Shown: piece by piece, positions 26,514 through 34,100 of the stretch
Numbering within the stretch: the stretch's first letter is position 1
How the letters are laid out: each line of letters starts with the position of its first letter
Origin: Halomonas denitrificans
GTDB lineage: Bacteria; Pseudomonadota; Gammaproteobacteria; Xanthomonadales; Wenzhouxiangellaceae
Length of the DNA stretch: 64,000 nucleotides
Assembly (NCBI GenBank): GCA_019800895.1
Contig: JAHVKF010000003.1
Location: forward strand, 620,001-684,000
Reading direction: 5' to 3'
Notes under the pieces: generated by a model
Seen by the model: the letters and a program-made list of their open reading frames with translations, nothing else
Database searches by the model: none
Told to the model about the DNA's origin: nothing
Position numbers and translations under genes: made by a program

Positions 26514-26651
26514 AAAGTCGCTGGGCCCCGGATCAGGTCCGGTGCGACGGATTTCGGAGCCCGTCCGCTTCAGGACAGGAGAACTCGAAGTAAATCTTGA
26601 AGCCGTTCCTTGCGCTCTTTGCTCCTTTGCGCCTTCGCGTCCATCCTCTAG
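26484..26651 (+). repeat. 168-bp direct repeat, copy 2
   Basis: Same unit as 25797-25964. Ends with the E-type arm GCGTCCATCCTCTAG just before the stop of the DUF2207 gene. Confidence 0.9.
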
Positions 26652-26683
26652 AACGACTGGGCCACGACACCGGAACGAAGTCT

Positions 26684-28594
26684 CTACCAGCCGCCGCCCC
26701 CGCCGCCGCCTCCGCCGCCGCCGGAAAAGCCGCCGCCCCCGCCGCCGGATGACGAACCCGGGGGGGAGGCCGAGCTGGAGATGCCGCTGGAGAGGCCGCC
26801 GGCCAGCGACTTCGAGAGGGTCTGGCCACTGAACGGCTTGCCGCCCATCATCGAGGCGCTGTACCAGCCCCGGTCCCCGATCGAACCGTCGATCTCGGCG
26901 GCGCGGATCGCCTCCTCGAAGCGTTTGCCCCAGGTCTCGGCGCTGTCCAGTGCGATCGCGTAGGGCAGCAGGCGCTCGAACTCCTCGATCGTCACCGGCC
27001 GGTCTCCGCCGTGGCGGCGTTCGAGGTCCTCGCGCTCGGCGATGTTCAGGTAGAGCTGCAGGCCCTCGATGGCATCGAGCAGGTCCCGTCCTCGTTCCGT
27101 CGGGGCCTTCATCAGCTGGTAGAAGGTCAGGGTCAGCGCGAGGTGGGCGATCAGCACGAGCATCGGCAGCACGCCGACCTGCCAGCCGAACACGCCCAGG
27201 ATCGCCAGGCCGGCCAGGACGAAGGGGATGATGAATACCGTGATGATGACCATCGGCACGATCTTCAGGCCCGATGCCTCCTTCCAGCCCTTGTAGATGC
27301 CGGCCAGAAAGACGCCGACGAAGCCGTTCCAGACGATCGAGAACAGCGCGAGGAACGGCGCGAGGCCCGGCTCCGGGGTGCGAATCAGCACCGTCATCAG
27401 CAGCACCGAGACCAGCGAGATCAACAGCCCGGGCAGCCACCACCTGCGGTTGTGCTTGAAATAGCGCGTCTCCATCCGCGATCGCAGCGCCTTTTCGTGG
27501 GCCTTGACCGCCTTGCCGACCCGCTTGTGCTCCGATTGCTCGAAGGTCAGCGAGTCTCCCTCCTCGAACAACGCGTCGAACAGTGCACGTTCCGTCTTCG
27601 ACTCCGGCGTACCCTCGCCGCGGCGCACGACGAAACGCTTCTTCGGTTTGTCGAGCACCACGTGACCGAGCACGGCCATGTGGACCAGGGCGGCGGCCGT
27701 GGCCGTCTTGTCGTAGCCGAACTTCAGCACGTAGCGCAGCATGCCGGGCGAGTAGCCCGCCGGTGCCTCGTAGCGCGGGTAGATCGCGCCCGGCAGCGGA
27801 TCGCGGCCGACCCGGTTCCAGGCCCAGGCCTGCCAGAAGATCACCAGCAGCAGGCCGACCAGGCCGACGATCGCGCCGACGTTGTCGACCAGGAGCCGCT
27901 GGCCCCGCTCGAGCGTGGAAGGCTCCGGGACCAGGCCCTTGGGAAAACCGACCGCGATCGTCAGCCCTTCGTAGGGGGCGAGCGGTCGACCGCTGACGAA
28001 GCGGACCGCCCCCGGTGCCGGTACCGCCGCGGTCCACTCGCGGCCCTGTGATCCCGCTTCGCCGAGGTAGGCATCGATGCGGAGGTCGTCTCGAGCAACG
28101 TCCTGGGGCAGGCGCACGATTGCCTCGACGGCATCGATCGGGAAGGCCCAGTCGTTGCCGGTGACGTTCCAGTACAACTCGTCGTGGCTCTCGAAGTGAC
28201 CCAGCTGGCGATCGGTGGTGTACTCGATCCGGTAGCTGTACTTGCCGGGGGCGAGAAAGGTACCGGCATCGCCGATATAGAGCCGCGTGCCGCCGGTCAC
28301 GCCCTCCGTATGCCAGGGTTCGGGCTGCCCGTCGCGGGTCACGGCGACGACGTCGAAGGGCACCGTCACCCGGTTGCCGAGTGCATCGCGGTACACGGTC
28401 GGGAAGTCGCGGTAGATCCCGCGCCGGATCTGCCGTCCTTCGGCGCGCACGTCGATCGTCTCGGCCACGTACAGGCTGCCGTCGGGCCGGATCGTGATCT
28501 CGGCGTCGTAGCGGTGGATGCGCTCGTCGCCAAGTGACGGGCCGGCCGCCAGCACGAGAAGGGCCAGCGCCAGAAGGTTCAGCAGCCGCCTCAT
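26684..28594 (-). CDS. DUF2207 domain-containing membrane protein
   Basis: 636 aa. Signal peptide MRRLLNLLALALLVLAAGPSLGDE, extracytoplasmic DUF2207 domain about 25-230 (RIHRYDAEITIRPDGSLYV, RRGIYRDFPTVYRD), a membrane helix near 240-260 (VGAIVGLVGLLLVIFWQAW), a cytoplasmic part, then about four helices around 385-500 and a C-terminal Gly-rich tail ending in long Gly runs and Trp. Function unknown; E. coli YciQ is of this type. Its ATG overlaps the lemA stop, and LemA/DUF2207 pairs recur in bacteria. Confidence 0.92.
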   Translation of the reverse strand: MRRLLNLLALALLVLAAGPSLGDERIHRYDAEITIRPDGSLYVAETIDVRAEGRQIRRGIYRDFPTVYRDALGNRVTVPFDVVAVTRDGQPEPWHTEGVTGGTRLYIGDAGTFLAPGKYSYRIEYTTDRQLGHFESHDELYWNVTGNDWAFPIDAVEAIVRLPQDVARDDLRIDAYLGEAGSQGREWTAAVPAPGAVRFVSGRPLAPYEGLTIAVGFPKGLVPEPSTLERGQRLLVDNVGAIVGLVGLLLVIFWQAWAWNRVGRDPLPGAIYPRYEAPAGYSPGMLRYVLKFGYDKTATAAALVHMAVLGHVVLDKPKKRFVVRRGEGTPESKTERALFDALFEEGDSLTFEQSEHKRVGKAVKAHEKALRSRMETRYFKHNRRWWLPGLLISLVSVLLMTVLIRTPEPGLAPFLALFSIVWNGFVGVFLAGIYKGWKEASGLKIVPMVIITVFIIPFVLAGLAILGVFGWQVGVLPMLVLIAHLALTLTFYQLMKAPTERGRDLLDAIEGLQLYLNIAEREDLERRHGGDRPVTIEEFERLLPYAIALDSAETWGKRFEEAIRAAEIDGSIGDRGWYSASMMGGKPFSGQTLSKSLAGGLSSGISSSASPPGSSSGGGGGGFSGGGGGGGGGGGW

Positions 28595-29181
28595 GGCGCG
28601 TCTCCGGCCAGCGCCTGGCCCACCTCCGGCGCCCGACGGGTCTCGATGGCGGCCGAGAAGAAGCGTTCCTCGCGGAAGCCGAACGGGCCGGCGATGAAGC
28701 GATCGGGCACGTGCTGGACCCGGTCGTTGAGCTGCCGCACCGCGCCGTTGTAGAAGCGGCGGGCCTTCTCGATGTCGTCTTCGACCTCGGTCAGTTCGGA
28801 CGTCAACTGGCGGAAGTTCTCGGCGGCCTTGAGGTCGGGGTAGGCCTCGGCCAGCAGCACCAGCTTGCCCAGGCCGCCCGCCAGCGCCTGTTCCGCCGCG
28901 TCGCGATCGGCCACGTCGTCGCCGTGCTCCTGCGCCCGGCTCCGCAGCCGTGTCACGTCCTCCAGCACGGTTTTTTCATACCCGGCGTAGGCGCGGACCG
29001 CCTCGACCAGCTGCGGCACCAGGTCGTGTCGCTTCTGCAGCTGCACGTCGATATCGGCGTAGCCGGCACCGACCAGGTTGCGCGCCCGGACCAGGCGGTT
29101 GAAGATGACGATGCCCCAGATCAGCACGGCAAGCGCGAGCAGGGCGGCGACGAGGAACAGGGAGGCGTAGGCGGACCACAT
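28591..29181 (-). CDS. lemA: LemA family protein
   Basis: 196 aa, N-terminal membrane anchor (ASLFLVAALLALAVLIWGIV) followed by the LemA helical bundle: FNRLVRARNLVGAGYADIDV, LQKRHDLVPQLVEAV and the C-terminal RFYNGAVRQLNDRVQHVPD. Molecular role unknown. Translationally coupled to the DUF2207 gene (ATGA at 28591-28594). Confidence 0.94.
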   Translation of the reverse strand: MWSAYASLFLVAALLALAVLIWGIVIFNRLVRARNLVGAGYADIDVQLQKRHDLVPQLVEAVRAYAGYEKTVLEDVTRLRSRAQEHGDDVADRDAAEQALAGGLGKLVLLAEAYPDLKAAENFRQLTSELTEVEDDIEKARRFYNGAVRQLNDRVQHVPDRFIAGPFGFREERFFSAAIETRRAPEVGQALAGDAP

Positions 29182-29322
29182 GCGGCGAGTCTAGCCCAAA
29201 CCCGGTCCGGTGCCGCGGTGGACGAATCGATGCACGATCCCGTGGCCGTCGCCGGTTCGTATCGGGCCGGTGATTCGTGGCATGCTTGTCCTAGGCAGTC
29301 GATCGATGTGTGAGAGGGCGCA

Positions 29323-30246
29323 TTGGACAAGAAACAGGCTGCGGGCATCCGCGTCCCGCTGGCGGACTGGCGCAAGGCCGGTCGTACCGAGACCCTTCTG
29401 GACCACGACCTCTTCTTCCGCGAGCAGGGCGACGGCGACCCCGTGCTGCTGATCCACGGCTTCCCGACCGCCTCGTGGGACTGGTCCTGGATCTGGAACG
29501 AGCTGCTCGATGACTTCCGGCTGATCGCCCCGGACCTGCTCGGCTTCGGATTCAGCGCAAAGCCGTTCGGGCACGTCTATTCGATCGCCGACCAGGCCGA
29601 TCGCTGCGAGGAGCTGCTGGCCGAGCTCGGCGTGGTGAATTTCCACGTGCTGGCCCACGACTACGGCGACAGCGTCGCCCAGGAGCTGCTCGCCCGCCGC
29701 AACGAAGGCACCGGCGCCTGGGGGATGCTGTCCGTGTGCTTCCTCAACGGCGGTCTGCTGCCCGAGGCGCATCGGCCGCGGCTGATCCAGAAACTGCTGC
29801 ACAGCCCGATCGGGCCGGTGCTGGCCAGGACCCTGTCGCGGGATCGTTTCGCCCGATCTTTCACGGCCGTGTTCGGCCCGGACACGCAGCCTTCCGACGA
29901 GGAGATCGACGCGTTCTGGTCGCTGGTGCAGCACAACGACGGCCGCCGCGTGGTGCCGAAGCTGCTCGGCTACATGCCCGAACGCAGGAAGAAGCGGGCA
30001 CGCTGGGTGGGTGCGCTGCAGGATTCGAAGGTCCCGGTGGGCCTGATCAACGGCTCGCTCGACCCGGTCTCGGGCCGCCACCTGGTCGAGCGGTACCGCG
30101 CCGAGATCGGCAACGGCGGCTTCATCGAGGAGCTCGCGGGCATTGGGCACTATCCGCAGGTCGAAGCGCCGGAGGCCGTCGTGCGCGCCTGGCGTGCCTT
30201 CGCGGCGACCGTCCCGAACCGCCCGCTGGCCGAGATCGAGGCCTGA
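29323..30246 (+). CDS. alpha/beta hydrolase resembling MEST/PEG1
   Basis: 307 aa, TTG start with GAGAGGG upstream. Alpha/beta-hydrolase fold: oxyanion region LLIHGFPTASWDW, nucleophile elbow AHDYGDSVAQELLAR with Asp as nucleophile (haloalkane dehalogenase/epoxide hydrolase style), acid in INGSLDPVSG and His in GIGHYPQVEAPE. The HDYGDxVAQELL block, the NGGLLPEAHRPRLIQKLL cap and the RWVGAL segment resemble animal mesoderm-specific transcript (MEST) proteins. The reaction is unknown for that group. The neighbours give no clue. Confidence 0.88.
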   Translation: MDKKQAAGIRVPLADWRKAGRTETLLDHDLFFREQGDGDPVLLIHGFPTASWDWSWIWNELLDDFRLIAPDLLGFGFSAKPFGHVYSIADQADRCEELLAELGVVNFHVLAHDYGDSVAQELLARRNEGTGAWGMLSVCFLNGGLLPEAHRPRLIQKLLHSPIGPVLARTLSRDRFARSFTAVFGPDTQPSDEEIDAFWSLVQHNDGRRVVPKLLGYMPERRKKRARWVGALQDSKVPVGLINGSLDPVSGRHLVERYRAEIGNGGFIEELAGIGHYPQVEAPEAVVRAWRAFAATVPNRPLAEIEA

Positions 30247-30389
30247 CGGACGATCGACGGCCGAGCGGCCGCCCAACATGGATCAAGATTCGCGCGTCGC
30301 GTTCGCGCTAAGCTTCTGTAGTGCGTCGACGAACGCGGCGCCTGCCGCCGTTGGGCGGAATTCTCCATTTCAGACTGACGAGGTCGCAC

Positions 30390-30650
30390 ATGTCCAGCCT
30401 GTCCCGGAAACTCCTCCTCGCCATGGCCGTGTTCGGCGCGGGCAGGGCGGTCAAGTCCGCGCTCGATGCCTCCTACGAGAAGACCACCGGCGAACCTCCG
30501 CCGAAGAACCCGGCGGCGAAGGACGTCGGCTGGACCGAGGCGCTGGTCTGGTCCGGCTTGCTGGGACTGGCCGCCGGGTTGACACGAACCACGGTGCGGC
30601 GTGCCGCAGCCGGACTGAACGACGGCGAGCCGGTCAAGCGACGGCGCTAG
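30390..30650 (+). CDS. DUF4235-like small membrane protein
   Basis: 86 aa from ATG 30390 (MSSLSRKLLLAMAVFGAGRA). Two hydrophobic helices (about 7-22 and 50-66) around a Pro/Lys-rich loop (EPPPKNPAAKDVGW), ending in a basic tail VKRRR. Layout and the GWTEALVWSGLLGLAAGLTR block match DUF4235. Function unknown. Confidence 0.75.
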   Translation: MSSLSRKLLLAMAVFGAGRAVKSALDASYEKTTGEPPPKNPAAKDVGWTEALVWSGLLGLAAGLTRTTVRRAAAGLNDGEPVKRRR

Positions 30651-30781
30651 ATCGCTCGGCGGCGCGCAGGCGTCGCAAGGACGAAATTCACGGCGCGGTG
30701 CACCCGAACCGGCGGGACGGACAGGAAGTTCTTTGCGATCGAGGAACTCCGGCGCCGGCGCGCCAGGCGAGGATCGGCTCG

Positions 30782-31735
30782 TCAGCGGGGTCCGAACGTG
30801 TCCTTCGCCCAGAGCGCTCGTTGTTCGGCGGGCGCGCCTGCAATATCGGAGGCATCGACCGCATCCAGCCGGGCCCGAAGGCCACCGTGGTTCGCGATCT
30901 GGATGTTCAGGCCGGGTCGCGCGTTCAGCTCGAGGATCAGCGGACCGCGATTGCGATCGAGGACGATATCGACGCCGAGGTATCCGAGCTGGACGGCCTC
31001 GTAGCAGTGCGCCGCCATCAGCACGATGCGATCCCATTCCGGCACCTCGAAGCCCAGCAGCGGCATTCCCGTATCCACGTGTTCTTCGATGTGGTGGTTG
31101 CCGATGACGGCGGCGATCGTCTTTCCGGACGCAATCGAGATCCCGGCCCCGATCGCGCCCTGGTGCAGGTTGGCCTTTCCATCGGAGGCGCGCGTCGGGA
31201 GCCGGACCATCGACATGATCGGAACGCCGCGGTAGACGATGACGCGGATGTCCGGAACGCCCTGGAAGGCGATGTGCTCGAACACCGGATCGAACTCGAC
31301 GAGTTCTTCGATCATCGCGGTGTCCGGCTGGCCGCCCAGGCTGTAGAGGCCGCTGATGACGTTGGTCAGGTGATGGGAAATCTCGTCACGATCCCACAGG
31401 CGTCCTCCCGAAGAGATGTAGCGTCCCCCACGCTGGCCGGTGATCACCAGGATGCCGTCGCCGCCGCTCCCGCTCGCCGGCTTGATCACGAATTTCTCGC
31501 GCCCCCCGAGCATGCGATCGAAGCGACCGGATTGACCGGAATAGCTGATCTGGCCGATGAGCCCGGGGACGGGCATGCCGCGCTGCTCGAGCAGTTTCTT
31601 GCACCGCACCTTGTCATCGACGTCCGGATAGCGCGACCGCTTGTTCAGGCGCATCACGAAGCTGCCGTTGCGGCCGTTCAGTCCAAGCACGCCGGCCTTC
31701 CGCAGCTCGGCGGGTGTGGCGAACCAGCGCTTCAC
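30782..31735 (-). CDS. alpha-L-glutamate ligase-like ATP-grasp protein (RimK-related)
   Basis: 317 aa from GTG 31735 (VKRWFATPAELRKAGVLGLN), which overlaps the upstream TGA as GTGA; the frame extends further but into the neighbouring gene. ATP-grasp core: KFVIKPASGSGGDGILVI (ATP-binding Lys and Gly-rich loop), DIRVIVYRGVPIMSMVRLPT, and metal ligands in VDIVLDRNRGPLILELNARPGLNIQ. Belongs to the RimK-like ligases found beside inactive-transglutaminase membrane proteins, as here. Likely makes a peptide or amide bond to an acidic amino acid; the substrate is unknown. Confidence 0.9.
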   Translation of the reverse strand: MKRWFATPAELRKAGVLGLNGRNGSFVMRLNKRSRYPDVDDKVRCKKLLEQRGMPVPGLIGQISYSGQSGRFDRMLGGREKFVIKPASGSGGDGILVITGQRGGRYISSGGRLWDRDEISHHLTNVISGLYSLGGQPDTAMIEELVEFDPVFEHIAFQGVPDIRVIVYRGVPIMSMVRLPTRASDGKANLHQGAIGAGISIASGKTIAAVIGNHHIEEHVDTGMPLLGFEVPEWDRIVLMAAHCYEAVQLGYLGVDIVLDRNRGPLILELNARPGLNIQIANHGGLRARLDAVDASDIAGAPAEQRALWAKDTFGPR

Positions 31736-33249
31736 TTCGCCAGCTCCCGGAACCGGACGAGTTCCGTCAGCCGATAGCCGGTGTAGCGTCCGAGTGCAAT
31801 GGTCAATCCAAGCAGCACCAGCAGCAGTTCGGGAAACACGAGCACCCACCAGGCAAAGAGATCGATGCCCATGACGAGATACGCCAGCGCGGCAATGAAC
31901 AGGCTGCCCGCGCCGTCGAGAAGCGCGTCCGCGGGACTCTGTTCTTCCCAGACGACCGACATGCGCTCGATCACCATCGCCACGATGACCATCGGAAACA
32001 GTGCAACGGACAGGCCGACCTGCAGGCCCAGTCGCTGGCTGAGCACCGAGACGACCGCCATCAGCATCACCACGATGATCAGAACCGCCGACAGCCTCGG
32101 CACCAGCAGCAGCCTGAGCTTCTCGAGGTAGAAGCGGAACAGAAGGCCGACGCCGACGACCAGGGTGAACAGGATGATCCCCGCGACGAGCTGGGTCTCC
32201 CGAAAGGCGATGGCGATCAGGACCGGCATGAAGGTGCCGAAGGACCGCAGCCCGACCACGTTGCGCAGCAGGGCGATCATGAAGGCGCCCACGGGAATCA
32301 GCAGCAGGATTTCGTAGACCGCCTGCAGATCGAGCGGCAGCGCGAGCAGGGAGAACTCCGTGATCTTCGAGCCTGCGGTTTCCGCGCGCTCCGTCGCAAG
32401 ATCCAGGGCGCTGACCGATCGCTCCCGGACGCTGATCCGGACCGATCTCAAATCGGCGCCGGCGGTGCTGACCAGGGGATCGTCGCCCGTGTACCAGACG
32501 AGAAAGCCGGAAGGCAGTCCTCGATCGGCGGTTCGCGGATCGAAGACGGTCCAGTTGCTTCCGTCGTGAACGGCGATCAGGGTCTCGAACTGTGCGTCGC
32601 GGGACTGCGCGCCGAGGTCGATCCCATTGAGCATGATCACCGGGATGCGCGCCGCGCTCATGATCAGCCGCGCGATATGTGCACGATCCAGTCCCAGGGG
32701 GCCCTCGAGAAACAGGGCCATGTTGTCGTCCGGCGCCGGATCGTTCAGCTGCACGAGGACCTGGGCCGCGAAGCTGACCACGTCGGCCGACTCGCTCCGG
32801 ACCTCGTCCACGATTTCGGTCAACGCCGTCTGGAACGGCTCCTCGAGGGCCGGCGGTGAGGGAAACCGGGGCGTGGGAGCAAGTTCGACCGGCCGGTCGT
32901 TCTGGTAGAAGACGCTGCGGTAGAAGAGCGTCTGTCGGTTCGCGGCACGACGCTGCGTCCAGGACGCGCTTCGCTGCCAGGGGTCGTCGTCCACGGCGAC
33001 GCCGAAACCGCGCGAAATGAAGTGTTCATCGGTCAGATCGTAGCCCGGTGTGCGCGTCGGCAACTTCAGGTCCACCTTCAACGCGGCATCGCCGGGATCG
33101 ACTTCGATCTGCGCCTGGACGGTCCACACGGAGCTCGTCTCGTCGGGCGTGACCGGAAAGCCGAAGGCACCGACCTTCCAGGTGAAAATCGCGAGGCCGG
33201 CGAGGACCAGCAGCGTGGCCAGGATCAGCCCGTGGGTCGCTCTGCTCAT
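31732..33249 (-). CDS. inactive transglutaminase-like protein with C-terminal 7TM region
   Basis: 505 aa. N-terminal helix (LILATLLVLAGLAIFTWKVG), an extracytoplasmic transglutaminase-fold domain about 120-270 (ARIPVIMLNGIDLG, NWTVFDPRTADRGLPSGF), where the usual catalytic Cys-His pair is not apparent, then about seven membrane helices from residue 310 (DLQAVYEILLLIPVGAFMIA). This matches the UUP1/7TM-transglutaminase group known to associate with an ATP-grasp ligase and a retropepsin-like protein. Coupled on both sides by 4-base overlaps. Role inferred: membrane platform for peptide modification. Confidence 0.9.
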   Translation of the reverse strand: MSRATHGLILATLLVLAGLAIFTWKVGAFGFPVTPDETSSVWTVQAQIEVDPGDAALKVDLKLPTRTPGYDLTDEHFISRGFGVAVDDDPWQRSASWTQRRAANRQTLFYRSVFYQNDRPVELAPTPRFPSPPALEEPFQTALTEIVDEVRSESADVVSFAAQVLVQLNDPAPDDNMALFLEGPLGLDRAHIARLIMSAARIPVIMLNGIDLGAQSRDAQFETLIAVHDGSNWTVFDPRTADRGLPSGFLVWYTGDDPLVSTAGADLRSVRISVRERSVSALDLATERAETAGSKITEFSLLALPLDLQAVYEILLLIPVGAFMIALLRNVVGLRSFGTFMPVLIAIAFRETQLVAGIILFTLVVGVGLLFRFYLEKLRLLLVPRLSAVLIIVVMLMAVVSVLSQRLGLQVGLSVALFPMVIVAMVIERMSVVWEEQSPADALLDGAGSLFIAALAYLVMGIDLFAWWVLVFPELLLVLLGLTIALGRYTGYRLTELVRFRELAK

Positions 33250-33911
33250 GAGCCGCCCTGGTCGCTGTCGTCGTCCTCGAGCACCACATCCTCGGCGCGG
33301 TCTTCATCGTCCGAAATCTGCCCCGATTCCGCGTCCTTCGCACGGGACCGGTCCGGATTCGTCGCGGACGGGTCGAGCACGAGACCGGAACGATCGACCT
33401 CGTCCGGGCAGACCTGCTCGGCAACGAAGGTATCGCTGGAATCGACGATCGCGAATTTCTGCAGCGCGCGCCGCCCCAGGAGCAGGGGATAGTTGAAGTT
33501 CCGGCGATCCGTCAGGCTGACCTCGATTTCGAGCTGCCTGCCGGCGATGCAGATTTCCACCTTGACCGTCGGACGGACGTCGCTGTCGCCCTCGTGCTGC
33601 ACGATGCCGATCGTGCGCTCGCGCTCGCGGACCATGACGATCTCCTCGCCGGATTCCGGATCGGTGACCGCGAAACGCACCCACCGCCGGCCCCACTGGC
33701 GAAACCGCTTGATGATCCGGACGTCCAGTGACGATGTGTTCGCACCCGTGTCGAGCTTGGCCCGCAGATCGATTTCGGGCGCGACGAGATGGGCATTCTC
33801 GACCCAGCCCAGGATGTCCAGCGTTCGGGGTTCGTCTTCGTGCCCGGACCATGCCTGGGGCGGAACCAGTGCCAGAACGAGAATCCAGATCGAAAATCGT
33901 GCAATGCTCAT
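33246..33911 (-). CDS. RimB/retropepsin-like aspartic protease (putative ATP-dependent zinc protease family)
   Basis: 221 aa. Signal peptide MSIARFSIWILVLALVPPQAWSG, then a retropepsin-like fold with active-site AKLDTGANTSSLD (DTG) and PLLLGRRALQKFAIVDSS (second conserved block of PF05618). The C-terminal 60 residues are acidic and disordered (DDEDRAEDVVLEDDDSDQ). First gene of a three-gene operon with the 7TM-transglutaminase and the ATP-grasp ligase. The family name 'ATP-dependent zinc protease' is historical; the motif is that of an aspartic protease. Confidence 0.9.
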   Translation of the reverse strand: MSIARFSIWILVLALVPPQAWSGHEDEPRTLDILGWVENAHLVAPEIDLRAKLDTGANTSSLDVRIIKRFRQWGRRWVRFAVTDPESGEEIVMVRERERTIGIVQHEGDSDVRPTVKVEICIAGRQLEIEVSLTDRRNFNYPLLLGRRALQKFAIVDSSDTFVAEQVCPDEVDRSGLVLDPSATNPDRSRAKDAESGQISDDEDRAEDVVLEDDDSDQGGS

Positions 33912-33944
33912 CTGTCGTTCGACTCCATGCGCCGAGGAGGGGGG

Positions 33945-33950
33945 ATCATA
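33945..33950 (-). promoter_or_regulatory. possible -10 element of the retropepsin operon
   Basis: TATGAT on the minus strand, 34 bases upstream of the start. No good -35 partner, and a GGAGG-like tract lies between. Confidence 0.3.
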
Positions 33951-34035
33951 GCCGACCTCTCGTGATCCATCTACTTCGCGTCCGGCTCTGCGCTGCCGCG
34001 TCGCGCCGGGTTCCGTCGGCTGTGCGCAACAAGAA

Positions 34036-34067
34036 AACGCCCCGGCCGCTTTCGCGACCGGGGCGTT
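34036..34067 (-). terminator. intrinsic terminator downstream of fusA
   Basis: Read on the minus strand: AACGCCCCGG, 12-base loop, CCGGGGCGTT, followed by TTCTTGTT. 10-bp GC-rich stem, 34 bases after the EF-G stop. Confidence 0.85.
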
Positions 34068-34100
34068 CGAGGCTTGCCTGGAGCCGGGGGCTCCGCCGGC

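Larger units (their letters stand above)
25762..26683. other. 900-bp repeat complex, no convincing gene
   Basis: Almost entirely repeats: 168-bp copies at 25797 and 26484, 184-bp copies at 25964 and 26330, and a central triplet of about 60-bp units with GTGAGCTTGCGAGCGAACC (26170-26310). The open frames here are repeat-encoded. Confidence 0.8.

Noticed and set aside
25762-26683. Small genes inside the repeat complex (open frames of 80-120 codons)
   Set aside because: They are composed of repeat units, recur with the repeats and lack ribosome-binding sites.
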